Shown here: positions 54,365 through 63,902 of the stretch, piece by piece
Position numbering within the stretch: position 1 is the stretch's first letter
How the letters are laid out: the number at the start of each line of letters is the position of its first letter
NCBI GenBank assembly: GCA_963576725.1
Contig: OY755242.1
Coordinates: forward strand, 28,384,725-28,448,724
Length of the DNA stretch: 64,000 nucleotides
Source of the DNA: Azorinus chamasolen
Taxonomy: Eukaryota; Mollusca; Bivalvia; Cardiida; Solecurtidae
Reading direction: 5' to 3'
Position numbers and translations under genes: made by a program
Notes under the pieces: model-generated
Seen by the model: only the letters and a program-made list of their open reading frames with translations
What the model was told of the DNA's origin: nothing
Database searches by the model: none

Positions 54365-55010
54365 CTGCGGACAAGGTTTTTTAGATGAAGGTCACTGTGA
54401 CCTTGACCTTTGACTGACTGACCTCTAAATCAATAGATGTCATCAACTAGCCATGACCAACCGTCCTACTAAGTATGAAGACAGCACACTTAATACTTAC
54501 TTATCAAGTTATTGAGCAAAAAAGATGTTTTAGTTGAATGTCATCATGATCTTGACCTTTGACCTCAAAATCAGTAGGGGTCATCTACTAGTCATGACCA
54601 ATATTCCTCCTAAGTATGAAAACGGCACACCAAATATTTATTAAGTTATTGAGTGGACAAGATTTTTTAGTTGAAGGTCATCATGACCTTGACCTTTGAC
54701 CAACTGACCTCAAAATCATTAATGGTCATCTACTAGCCATGACCAATCTTCCTACTAGGTATGAAGACAGCACACCTAACACTTGTCAAGTTATTGAACG
54801 GACAAGACTTTTGAGTTGAATGTCACTGTGACCTTGACCTTTGACTGACTGACCTCAAAATCAATAGGAATCTACTAGCCATGACCAACCTTCCTACTAT
54901 GTATAAAGATAGTACACCCAATAGTTGTCAAGTTATTGAGTGGACAAAGATTTGGCTAACGGACAGACAGACAGACGGGCAAGAGCCATACCATCATACA
55001 ACCGAAGTTA
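54365..55010 (+). mobile_element. Pearl/HINE-like element D, core ~145 bp x 4
   Basis: GGACAAGATTTTTTAGTTGA-type starts at about 54371, 54520, 54656, 54799 and 54942 give a ~145-bp period. Each unit contains GTGACCTTGACCTTTGAC and CTACTAGCCATGACCAA. (ACAG)n at 54960-54980 and a short hairpin-like CCGAAGTTACCTTCGG (54999-55018) close it. Same architecture as A and B, different core. Confidence 0.7.
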
Positions 55011-55034
55011 CCTTCGGGCGTATATAAAAACCAA

Positions 55035-55126
55035 TAAATATTCTGTTATTTCATGTTCTCATTATTTCTTACATGAATATTCAACAGGGAAAGGTTACTA
55101 CTCAATAGGTAAAGGGTTAAGTTACA
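55035..55126 (+). mobile_element. P1 right-end remnant
   Basis: CTCATTATTTCTTACATGAA, ATATTCAACAGGGAAAGG and GGTAAAGGGTTAAG are the right-hand part of P1. The palindrome is missing. Confidence 0.55.
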
Positions 55127-55284
55127 TGTTAAATTAGAGCCCTAAATATACTTCATAAGTGCTTTCATTGTTAACGCTGAACATGCTATTAATCATTTTG
55201 TCATTTGCTCATTTGTCATTTGCTCATTTGTCGTCTGCAATATTTTCAAAACTCTTATTTTTCTTCTTTCAGAAGTTTATTTTG

Positions 55285-55356
55285 GGTGACAAACAGTTTG
55301 GATCTCAAATTAGGCCATACAAAATGTGTGTCCTAATTTTAGATCCAAACTGTTCC
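55285..55356. mobile_element. P4-like palindrome with a different middle
   Basis: Arms GACAAACAGTTTGGATCT and AGATCCAAACTGTTCC are P4, but the inner part is CAAATTAGGCCATAC..GTGTCCTAATTTT instead of GAGACGCCGAG. The outer arms match other P4 copies, so the centre has changed. Confidence 0.6.
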
Positions 55357-55703
55357 AAAATGTGGGGCCTGATCCAACTTTGCATAGGTAATAAATGGCG
55401 GAAGACTCTTGGACATTGCTAGCATACAGAGAGTTAAAGGGCTTTAATTTCGCTTGTTAACTTAAATAATCATAAAGCTAAAGAATTTGGAGCTCCCTGG
55501 TATGCAGAATTACTTGGATTTGGATCCCAAACTTCCCATGATAAAGAGCTATGAGACAAATGATACTGAATTCCACCAACATACTATAGACCTATGGTGC
55601 AGGCAAAGTTCCAAGTGTACAACCTTGTATGGATGAACACATAATGAACAATCACTACTGTTACAATGTCAGCTAGTCCAGCCTTATGAAACCTTGACAA
55701 CGA

Positions 55704-56447
55704 TCATGTATGTACTTTTTCAATTTTCTCCAGGAGTGTTTTCAGTGATTTACTATGGGAGTCAACTTTCAATCCTTCCATCACTGCCCTTTTACATTCC
55801 TCCAGTTTCTCCATTTCATAATAAGCTTCTGCTTTTCTGTACAAGCATTTAATATTTCTAGGGTCTATAGTCAAGGCTTTATTGCAATTTTCTACAGCAA
55901 AGTCATAACGCCCACACTTTAACTGGCAAAGGGCCATATTAGAATAACATTGTACCTGCAGTTCCTTCAGGTGGGTTACTAGCGATGCTTCTAACTCTTT
56001 GCCTGGTAACAAAAGTATTAAGTACTTCAAAGCTTTGCTAAACCTTCTAAAGGAAAAATCTACAAGATTGTTCTTAAACAGTTCCACACCTTTTGCCTTG
56101 TGACTTTTCGCAATTTCGAATTTCTGATTGGCAGTCAACTTACACACTGGTGGTCTGTTCTGAAAGCTTTTTAATACCAGTTTCAATTCATATTCTTCTG
56201 CAATACTATTTCCATTCACTCTGACTTGGCAGCCTTCCCCAGCCATGAGTTTGACAAGATTGTCTTCTATCACATCACCAAACACTGAATCGCTTTCACC
56301 AATGGTAAAGATGAATTCTTCTCCAGTTGGAAAATTGAGGTGTTGAATATCCAATTCTGTCTCCAGCATAATGGTACAGGTGGCACCATCTACTGGCCTG
56401 ATGTTGAAAGTAGATGGAGCTGTTGATTCTATTGCTGTTGGCATCAT
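55704..56447 (-). CDS. FKBP-like TPR protein (FKBPL-like)
   Basis: 247 residues in one coding exon. Residues ~13-96 form a degenerate FKBP/PPIase-like domain (FNIRPVDGATCTIMLETEL, GEEFIFTIGESDSVFGDVIE, YELKLVLKSFQN) without the usual drug-binding aromatic set, so catalysis is unlikely. Residues ~107-240 hold three TPR motifs (KAKGVELFKNN.., YSNMALCQLKCGRYDFAVE, CLYRKAEAYYEMEKLEECKR), which in FKBPL bind HSP90. It is shorter than the ~350-residue vertebrate FKBPL, lacking its N-terminal extension. An in-frame TGA two codons before the first ATG supports this start. No lesion was seen. The vertebrate role is HSP90/p21 co-chaperoning; that role here is inferred. Confidence 0.85.
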   Translation of the reverse strand: MMPTAIESTAPSTFNIRPVDGATCTIMLETELDIQHLNFPTGEEFIFTIGESDSVFGDVIEDNLVKLMAGEGCQVRVNGNSIAEEYELKLVLKSFQNRPPVCKLTANQKFEIAKSHKAKGVELFKNNLVDFSFRRFSKALKYLILLLPGKELEASLVTHLKELQVQCYSNMALCQLKCGRYDFAVENCNKALTIDPRNIKCLYRKAEAYYEMEKLEECKRAVMEGLKVDSHSKSLKTLLEKIEKVHT

Positions 56448-56490
56448 TCCTCACACTTACAATCTTCAGTGTTGTAACCTGAAATTACAG
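56448..56490 (-). promoter_or_regulatory. Splice acceptor and 5' UTR of the FKBPL-like gene
   Basis: On the minus strand CTGTAATTTCAG ends at 56479, and a 31-base leader (GTTACAACACTGAAGATTG..) leads to ATG. An in-frame stop in the leader shows that upstream exons, if any, are non-coding. Confidence 0.5.
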
Positions 56491-56662
56491 GGAAATACCA
56501 TAATTATTCTAAATATTCAGATACCTAATCTCCCATTTCCAGTGGTTTTCAAAGCTGAGTAAGTCTATTCAGCATCGTTTTGATAAGTAGTTGTAATTTG
56601 GATTGAGGATCCATATATCATACGGACAAATTTCAAAATCTTTACCAAAACTGAAGTCAAAG

Positions 56663-56912
56663 TTAACCCTTCTCTTGCTGAATTTTAAAATACATTTCTC
56701 CTTCTTTACCCATGCCCTGTTGTATAATTACATATATCTTCACTGTTTACAAGTATTTCACTGTGCAATCACTACTGTGGAGTGCACTGGTTGCACAATC
56801 AACTTGTAAATAGTGCAGACCCAGATTAGACAGCTCCTGCAGGAGCTGTCTCATCTGGGTCTTCACTATTTACAGGTAGGTATATTGACGTGAATAGCAA
56901 GCGAAGGGTTAA
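56663..56912 (+). mobile_element. P7 TTAA MITE, intact
   Basis: TTAA at 56663-56666 and 56909-56912. Ends CCCTTCTCTTGCT and AGCAAGCGAAGGG. The palindrome at 56808-56877 (CTTGTAAATAGTGCAGACCC and inverse) has centre AGCTCCTGCAGGAGCT. It lies within 200 bp upstream of the FKBPL-like coding exon. Confidence 0.9.
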
Positions 56913-57115
56913 GGTCACTGAGACACCAAAGTAGTATGTAACACTGCCTTTCTATGATGCACCAACACATGGAATTTGGAAACCTTAATCCAAGTTATTG
57001 AGGAGATATTGTCCGTACAAAAATCTGGACAGAAGGATCAACAGATGGAGGATGTACAGACTGAGTGCAAACCTATAGTCCGCCTCTTGTGGCTGGTAGG
57101 GGACTAATAAATATG
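56913..57115 (+). mobile_element. Degraded Pearl-like core and tail
   Basis: AAGGTCACTGAGACACCAAA, AACACATGGAATTTGGAAAC and GAGGAGATATTGTCCGTAC resemble element C core units. GGACAGAAGGATCAACAGAT is a decayed microsatellite. One copy only. Confidence 0.5.
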
Positions 57116-57187
57116 AAACAGGGGAAAGGTTAATGATGGACCAATATAAACTACTAAACTGTTGAAATGAATTGTCTGAATTATTGT

Positions 57188-57318
57188 CATTAACCCGGTA
57201 CTTGATAGAGATGAATATTTATACATTTGAAAACAGATTAGATCCAGAACAGATAGCACTCGTATGAGCCTTCTGGTCAGAGTCTGCTTTGATTACTAAC
57301 AGAGTATTAATATAGATC
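57188..57318 (+). mobile_element. P1 remnant
   Basis: Starts TTAACCCGGTACTTGATAG and includes a decayed palindrome (57228-57295, AACAGATTAGATCCAGAACA..CTGGTCAGAGTCTGC). It runs directly into the P2-type element without a TTAA between. Confidence 0.6.
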
Positions 57319-57510
57319 TGCACCTACAGTAAATAAATACGTCTTTCTACGCCTCTGCAAAAGTCTTTTATGAAACCATTGTGATAAATAGAGCATTTGC
57401 TCCTATAGGAGCAAATGCTCTATTTATCACAATGGTTTCAACTACAAAATTCAAAATTTTTACTTTTCTCTAGTAAATGCTCCTTTCGGGTAGATTCATT
57501 CAAAGAGGTT
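57319..57510 (+). mobile_element. P2-palindrome MITE, left part of a split element
   Basis: AAATAAATACGTCTTTCTAC (P1-type left sequence), then the P2 palindrome (57372-57440, perfect centre CTCCTATAGGAG), then CGGGTAGATTCATTCAAAGA to GGTT at 57510. The missing right part (TTGGGTCTAAAAATAGCC.. GGAGGAAAGGG + TTAA) is at 63903-63938, after a 6.4-kb insertion. Confidence 0.85.
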
Positions 57511-57870
57511 CCCTTAGGAAAAAGGAAGGCAGTTAACTTGCAGTGTTTTAGCAGTGTTTTTCAGAACCAGTAAAACGCAGTTTTTTAGCAGTTTGTTCTA
57601 AACCAGTTTTTAGCAGTGAAAGTGCAGTGAAATCGGCCGAAATATTTAAATGAGCTAGCAGTCATATGAGGTCATAAAAAACTGCAAAATAACTGGCTTA
57701 CCAGTTATGAACCAGTTAAATGACATCATGAAACTGGAAGAAAAACTGTCCACATTTTTTCAGCAGTTAAATTACATCATAAAATACTGGAAGAAAAACT
57801 GCAAAATAACTGGCCATTATTTTTAAGCAGTAAAATGACATCATAAAACTGCCAGTATTTTTTGCTGGGG
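57511..57870. repeat. Left subterminal AGCAGT-rich region
   Basis: TTTTAGCAGTG, TTTTTTAGCAGTTTG, ACCAGTTTTTAGCAGTG and many AACTGG/ACTGCAAAATAACTGG strings occur in ~350 bp. The right-hand counterpart at 63590-63902 has the inverted motifs ACTGCTAAAA. Such subterminal arrays are typical transposase-binding regions; that function is inferred. Confidence 0.65.
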
Positions 57871-59386
57871 TGGGGGCGGGGAACAAATAAATTTCCATCA
57901 AAAGTTTTTTTTTAACATTTTATATAAAAACATAACATATGGCTAAATGAAAATTATCATTTATGCTGCAGTTTTCAAAAGGTTCACTCTTATTTTCTAA
58001 GAATAAGTTAATTGCACCATTACTGGGCATTTTACAAAACACTAACAGATGGCATACAGAGTAGATCCTGTTAAGACAGCTCTCTTACAAGCCCTCTAAA
58101 CTTGATCTATACTATTTGTACAGAACACATGACATTGTACTCCTTTTCAACACAGATGTTATACTACAATAACTGTACAAAATACATGCTCTCTTGTAAG
58201 TTGTTGTCTTGTTTTTATCCATATGAATTGATATTTACACCTAGCAAAATTACTTTAACAAATCAAAAGATCCAGAGTGCTGTCTAGCTTCTTGAAGAGT
58301 TGCTCCATCCTAAACTGTCCCCACAATCTTATGCAAGTCTATAGTCTTTTCAAAAGATGGTGACAAGTTTTTTCACGTTCATTTTTCTGTATGACAACTA
58401 CCCTTTTTCTTCTCTTTGTGTGTCAGGCTTGTTGATCTGGACTATAGGCACAGCTGTATCCCCAGTCCTGCAATAACAAATGTTACTAATAACATAAACA
58501 TTATCAAAATAATATTAAACCTAATTCTTTCTCCCTGTTTATGTTTTAAACACTTCAATTCAACAACCTATAATGAAAGATTTATCATGTTTTGACTGAC
58601 CTATTTACATGTACATGTCAAATTTATTGACAAAATTTCATAAATCTGGATATTTAACTTTTTGCATCATACATTTCTATGGCTTTGCAAATGGAGTAGA
58701 CCAAGATCACTCCTGTATGAGATAACTAATCCCAATCTTCTCTATTTGCTTTTGGAATAATACATTTTCTGCCTAAGCCAGAATTTGTGTTCATAATTTC
58801 ATGCCATAATGAAATATAATCTAGTAATAATGTCCCCATTCATGGTGTAAAGGGTTACATCTCAACAAATCTTATAGGTCTGTTCCCAATTAAAACAGGT
58901 AAAAATATTATTTTACTTGCTATACTTTCATTTTCAATGCAAACATGACTGCTGGGAAAAAGTAAACACATTCAATTTTCTTTTTTAATAAATATGGTTA
59001 TTGGTTGTATTTTCATGTCTCTCCCCATGAGATGTATGGGTACAGGGACACTGATGTGGCATGGTTGATCATTGTCACGTTAAACAGAAATAGAGAGTAG
59101 AGGGGTGAAGAGCTAGCTAGAATATTACCCCACCCACCCACTTACATGAAAATCGAAGATAAACAATATTGAATAATAAAAATCTAATTAGTCTTAATTT
59201 ATTAGAATTGATAATTAACTCACCATGGCAATTATGGAATTTTAAAAGCCTAATTCAGCTGTGTTCTATCAACTGTCATGCTATGTAATCGACAACTCGA
59301 CACATTTTTAAAACTAGAAACATTGACAGTTTGTAGCCACCATATTGGTTTCTTCCCAGTATTGTATCATGGGTAATTTACAGGGT
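57871..59386. other. Interior of the 6.4-kb element; P1 remnants, no clear gene
   Basis: P1-type remnants at 58040-58112 and 58652-58856 (AACTTTTTGCATCATACA..GGTGTAAAGGG). On the minus strand 58398-58467 has the form of a terminal exon: TTTGTTATTGCAG acceptor, then a frame ending IVQINKPDTQREEKG and TAG. This is weak evidence and could be chance. Confidence 0.35.
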
Positions 59387-59387
59387 G

Positions 59388-60467
59388 CTGGTGAATTCGC
59401 CTAATGACCAACTCGCCTACAATTAGATATATAGTAACCCAAATGGTGAATTCGCCTATAAAGTAATTATATAGCGATTGTATTTCGCACCTTATATATA
59501 CAGGTATATCACCTTTAAATAGGCACGTGTTTGACGAACAACGTAAGAACGGTTCTCTTTAAAGCTAATTGATGCACTTAATTAAGGCATCTTAACAGCC
59601 AATTTAATATGATTGAACTGACCAGTGTTCTGGTTTATTCCAATTTTCAATATCTACTGAATATTCATGGACAAAATAGTTAAAATAAAATACAGAAGGA
59701 AGATGGAATATTGTAGCCAGATTAGAAAGTAAAGAAACAGTTCTGTCAAAGTCAATAAGCAAACAGAGTAGATCCTTATCAGACGGCTCTCATTTTAGAA
59801 GCCGTCTGATCTGGATATACCAAAGACCTATGATAAAAATAGGTCTTTGGATATACTCTATTTGCAGATGCATGAAAACAAGTTTACAGGAAGGAAATTG
59901 TTAATATTAGGGGTTATTTACTTCATATTTGGTTAAGATTGAATACAGCATAGATCGATCTGCGTCTGTCATATCATTTCCAAACGCAATAGTTCCATAT
60001 ACGAAACAGTCTGTTTTTTTAGAATTATTCATAGCCATATATGTATTTATAATATATAAATTTTGGGGGGTCAGTCATTTTTCCGGTTTACTTGTAAACT
60101 TTTAATTATTACTACAAACTGCTTAGCATACCTAATGTCAAAAATGTGTAGATAATACACAGATCATCTGACAAAAATCAATAATATTTTCAACAATTCA
60201 TCCCAATAAATTTAAGATTTGCACAAATAACTATTTATGCCCCTTCCCTTACACGCAAAAACTCTTCCATAATGTGCTTTCAAACGCATATGATCAGGGG
60301 CTACACTCAAAGTTCAATCTTGATAATCTCTACCTGGAAACAAGTTTGATACCCCATAATAGGTGCGAAATACAATCGCTATATAATTGCTTTCTAGGCG
60401 AATTCACCATTCGAGTTACTATATATCTAATTGTAGGCGAGTTGGTCATTAGGCGAATTCACCATAA
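59388..60467. mobile_element. Inverted-repeat transposon, 1.1 kb, ~105-bp ends
   Basis: Left end GGTGAATTCGCCTAATGACC.. and right end ..GGTCATTAGGCGAATTCACC are inverted copies over ~105 bp, sharing ACTCGCCTACAATTAGATAT and ATCGCTATATAATT. Within each arm the GGTGAATTCGCC motif occurs twice. No TSD is clear. A P1 palindrome lies inside (59755-59876). Non-coding as far as seen. Confidence 0.8.
59755..59876. mobile_element. P1 palindrome carrying a smaller palindrome
   Basis: GCAAACAGAGTAGATCC.. to ..ATACTCTATTTGC is a P1 palindrome, with CCAAAGACCTATGATAAAAA + TAGGTCTTTGG inserted in its right arm (59818-59848). ATATAC/ATATAC flank the insert. No TTAA surrounds the P1. Confidence 0.65.
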
Positions 60468-60609
60468 ACCAATTTACATAGTTGCCAAGACTCAACAAGT
60501 TGCCAAGACTCAGCAACTGATCTTAGGCATTTACACTATTAAGGCTATTTAGAATTTTATTTTACACTACATGTACCTTGCAGCCGATCCCTTGGGCTGG
60601 AAAAAGTTC

Positions 60610-61756
60610 TAAGGGTGAAACGGTATCTTTCGGTACACATGTACCGCGGTTTTTTCACTTACGGTTCGGTTTTCGGTATTTATTTCCACTTCACGGTACG
60701 TACCGAAAATTTCGTAATGTCTAGGGACGAATCTGCCGTAATAATATAAAAGCCGTTTTCTGATTGGTTCTTTCTATAAATAACATCCAATTAGATTACG
60801 CGTGAAGTCCATTACTCGTAGTTTACATACATGGCTTCTCGGAGCGAAACGAAAGCGCATATTTCAATTTGGGAACAGTTTGAAACTGTTCCCAAACTGA
60901 AAGATGCACAAACAAGCTACTTTGGAAGTTTGGAAGTCTTTTGGCTTTCGGGAAGGCCAGTCTGAGAGCAGAATGGCAACATGTCATGTAAGCGTTGTTT
61001 CGCGGACGTGTATATAGCACGTTGGTCGCAAACGTAGTAGAAATTACTGATGATAGAAAAGTGAGTTATTGTTATTAATCCTTACTGTGCTGGATATTAT
61101 TATATAATAGAATTAAACTCTGCTCTGAGATTTTCAATCATAGTCCATTGAAAACTGTGTGGACCAAGATAAGCTGTCTTGTTAAAATGTGACATTTGAA
61201 TGTGACAGCTGCTCAGGGCTTATACTGTTTGCAATGCACTTTGGTTGGAAATCTATAGTGAGGCTCAATTTCAATTATCATCCTACATGTCACACTGTTT
61301 AAACTTGTATTTATTGACAAACAATGCAGTCCAAGATAAGAAAACTTCTAATAATATCTACATTGTTTGCAATGGTTTGTTTACTTGTTTCCAGCACATT
61401 GTTGGTATTTTAAAGTTCCAGTTGAAGAGATTATTAGATAGTGATATTTTCCATAGAAGGAGATTTGTATTTTAAATCAATAGTCTATGACATGGTGTTC
61501 AGTATTACATAATTTTTAAGTGTTTTTCCCTTAAATACTTGACTGTTTATGATTCTAAGAGATTAATCATTATCACTGCTAGCTGTGGCAGTTACTGATT
61601 CTAGTCAAAACAAATTAATTCAAAAGGTTTTTTTGTAGGTCAGCTTCAAAATAATGTTAACAAGATAAAAATTCGTGTACCGAAAATGTACCGAACCGTG
61701 GCTCATATACCGTGTACCGAACCGAACCGTGGGGGTAGTGTACCGTTTCACCCCTA
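60610..61756 (+). mobile_element. hAT-like transposon, non-autonomous
   Basis: Inverted ends TAAGGGTGAAACGGTA (60610) and TACCGTTTCACCCCTA (61756). Sub-ends ACCGAAAAT and GGTACACATGTACCG / TACCGAACCGTG add further inverted similarity. GGAAAAAG.. before and GGAAAAAC after suggest a 7-8-bp target duplication, but three bases (TTC) intervene on the left. A transposase start remains at 60831-60965. hAT assignment is by ends and likely TSD length. Confidence 0.65.
60831..60965 (+). pseudogene. hAT transposase N-terminus, truncated
   Basis: ATG at 60831 opens a 45-codon frame (MASRSETKAHISIWEQFETV..) ending at a stop at ~60968. A short head leading into a Trp-X-X-Phe motif is what precedes the BED zinc finger in hAT transposases, but no zinc finger follows. 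Its position inside hAT-type ends supports the call. A self-inverted GAACAGTTTGAAACTGTTC occurs within it. Confidence 0.35.
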
Positions 61757-62199
61757 GGAAAAACCAGCTAGGACAGTATCAAGTTGTTCTTCGCTGCATA
61801 GACATTCTCTTCCAAGCGGGCTATTTTACATGAAGGCATATGTGTAACGGTTCTGCCATGGAGTTGATAGAAAGTTTATAAGAAACTGCCAACTGTATAC
61901 TGGTCATTAATACATTCACGTCAAACTGAAAATAAACATGAAAACAGCGTGAATATATGTCTAATGTGGATCCTAGTGATTTCAATTATTCGAACACAAA
62001 TGCATACTGTGCATAATAATACAACGCAATGATACAATAACATTTCGTCCGAAACATGGATGTCCGAAACCATGCATTTGAACAGAGACCGATTTGAATT
62101 TGAAAATCGTCGCAAATAAACACAGTGTTACAAACTGTAATCGTATAGAATATACCTGACAATGACACGATTTTAATATTGCATAAAATATACACAAAG
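61757..62199. other. AT-rich interior of the 6.4-kb element
   Basis: No gene seen. Minus-strand open frames at 61921-62269 overlap each other and have no motif. Confidence 0.4.
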
Positions 62200-62405
62200 G
62201 TTGAGCTATATTTACCTCTTTGGAGCCCTTTCGGCAATGCAAAACGAAATTATCCACTAACTTCTTCAACCGCCAGAATTTCAGCAGATTTCATACGCTA
62301 GGAACCAAACACGCGAAAGGGAACCAGAACGGTTCGGGCCAGCGAGCTTCGTACCTACGATACTCGCACTGGGCCGCATTTACAGTTTCGGCGAATTAAT
62401 AGCGT
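62200..62405 (-). promoter_or_regulatory. Possible promoter/first exon on the minus strand
   Basis: CpG-rich for this window (GCGGCCCAGTGCGAG, CCGAACCGTTCTGG, TTTCGCGTG on the minus strand). It ends in a good donor, CTCCAAAGAG/GTAAATATAG, at ~62215. A short ATG..TAA frame (MKSAEILAVEEVSG) is contained in it. It could be a non-coding first exon for a minus-strand gene such as the FKBPL-like gene 6 kb away, or chance. Lying inside the inverted-repeat element makes host origin uncertain. Confidence 0.25.
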
Positions 62406-62569
62406 ATTTATCGTGTTAATCAGCTAGGGTTTGATTTCAGGAATTTAACAAAGCTAAGTTGGAATACTTTAATTAATTTAATTGGTTTACGGAAGCAATT
62501 GGTGTTTTTTAGTGTGATTGACAATTTGGTAATTCTTACGCAACATAGTCTAATAAGAGATATATTTAC

Positions 62570-63175
62570 GTCTCTGGCCAAATTGTGAACCCCCCCCCCC
62601 CCACAAATCAGATCGGAGAGTGGTGGTTTTTTTTGTGTTTTTTTGGTGGAGGGGGGGGGGTTGTCACCAACTTTAACGTTGGTCGTTACTTTTGAGCCAT
62701 TACAGATAGAGACTTGATTCTTGGCATGCATAAGTATCTCATAAAGCAGCACAATTTGAGGGGTGACATGTCAAGGTCATCCTTAAGGGTCAAATGTCAA
62801 ATGTTTGTTTGTTTGTCAGCAACTTCAAACTTGGGCATAACTTATGAATCAGTAGAGATAGAGACTTGATATTTGGCATTCATGTATATCTCTTGAAGCT
62901 GTATATTTTCAGAGGTGACATGTTAGGGACAAGGTCATCCTTCAAGGTCAAAGGCCAGATATACATGTAGGTCAACTAACTTACTTTCGATCCAATATAT
63001 ACAGATTACAGACTTCATATTTGGCATTTACATATGTATCTCATGAAGCCTAGCTCACAGTGGTGACATGACAATGTCAAGGCCATCCTCCAAGGTCAAA
63101 GTACAAATGTTTAGGTATTACATTTGCTATGCTGTGGGGGCATATAGTGTATATATAGTGTTTCACAAACACATC
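62570..63175 (-). mobile_element. Pearl/HINE-like element E (inverted relative of A)
   Basis: Read on the minus strand: 5' end GATGTGTTTGTGAAACACTA (63160-63180), ~3 copies of the ~150-bp core (GACCTTGACATGTCACC, AATATGAAGTCT / AATATCAAGTCTCTATCT), then a microsatellite-like C/G-rich end (62590-62660). The 5' end and core match element A at 12807-13225, so A and E are one family. The 3' hairpin is degraded or replaced by GGGGG/CCCCC tracts. Confidence 0.7.
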
Positions 63176-63589
63176 TTGTAACCTTAGATGGAGTTGTTTG
63201 TTATCTATATTTCATTGGTTAATAATATAAATTAATTGACCAACGCAATAGGGGCGATGCTACATGGGGAAGGGGGAATATATACTGGACCAGTGGATGG
63301 AGATAATTGATCTCACGCTGAGCCAGAATGATCAGTGTCTGCACTTTTCCACATTCAAAGAGGCAACTTAATTGGTGCCATGCCAGACAACAGGGCGCTA
63401 GCAAATAAGGAACGGGTGATGAGCCAGCTATTTCTTACTAGCTGGATCACTGATCGTCAGCTTGATATGGAATCTACATTGTCATTATACTATTAGTAAT
63501 AAAATATGCTAGCTCCAATTTGTTTTCCATTTCTATAGTAGCTAGGATCCTATACCCATAACATAAGGTTTACAGTTTTTATCATGCAG
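63176..63589. other. Spacer inside the 6.4-kb element, no gene seen
   Basis: No motif was recognised. CCAGCTATTTCTTACTAGCTGG at 63423-63444 forms a small hairpin. Confidence 0.4.
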
Positions 63590-63902
63590 TAAAATGAAAA
63601 CTGCTATAAACTGGCTCTTCTGTTCAAATAAAAGCAACCAGAAAACTGCTCCAAGAAAAGTACTGCTATTTACTGCAAATTAAACCATTTTTTCAGGTAG
63701 CAGTTATGTTTTACTGTTAAAAACTGTCACAAATGAATGGAACTATACATCCAGTTTTCAGCATTCATTTGAAAACTGCAGTAAACTGCTCACCAGCAAC
63801 TTATGGCCATGATAAAATACTGCTAAAGAAGGCAGTATTTTCAAAAAACTGCTATTTCACTGCTAAAAAACTGCAGTTTTTAGCAGTTCTTTTTCCTAAG
63901 GG
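63590..63902. repeat. Right subterminal ACTGCT-rich region
   Basis: AAAACTGCTATAAACTGG, AAAACTGCTCCAAG, TACTGCTATTTACTGC and CACTGCTAAAAAACTGC are the inverse of the left subterminal motifs. It ends in the terminal CTTTTTCCTAAGGG. Confidence 0.65.

Larger units (their letters stand above)
57511..63902. mobile_element. 6.4-kb inverted-repeat element splitting a MITE
   Basis: Ends CCCTTAGGAAAAAG (57511) and CTTTTTCCTAAGGG (63902) are perfect inverses and are flanked by the two halves of one P2 MITE. The flank sequence TT (possibly GTT or GGTT) is repeated on both sides. About 330 bp inside each end is dense in (T)AGCAGTTTT motifs, in inverted orientation at the two ends. No transposase frame was recognised. 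The interior holds an inverted-repeat transposon, a hAT-like element, a Pearl-like element and P1 remnants, so most of its length is later insertions or captured DNA. Superfamily unknown. Confidence 0.7.
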
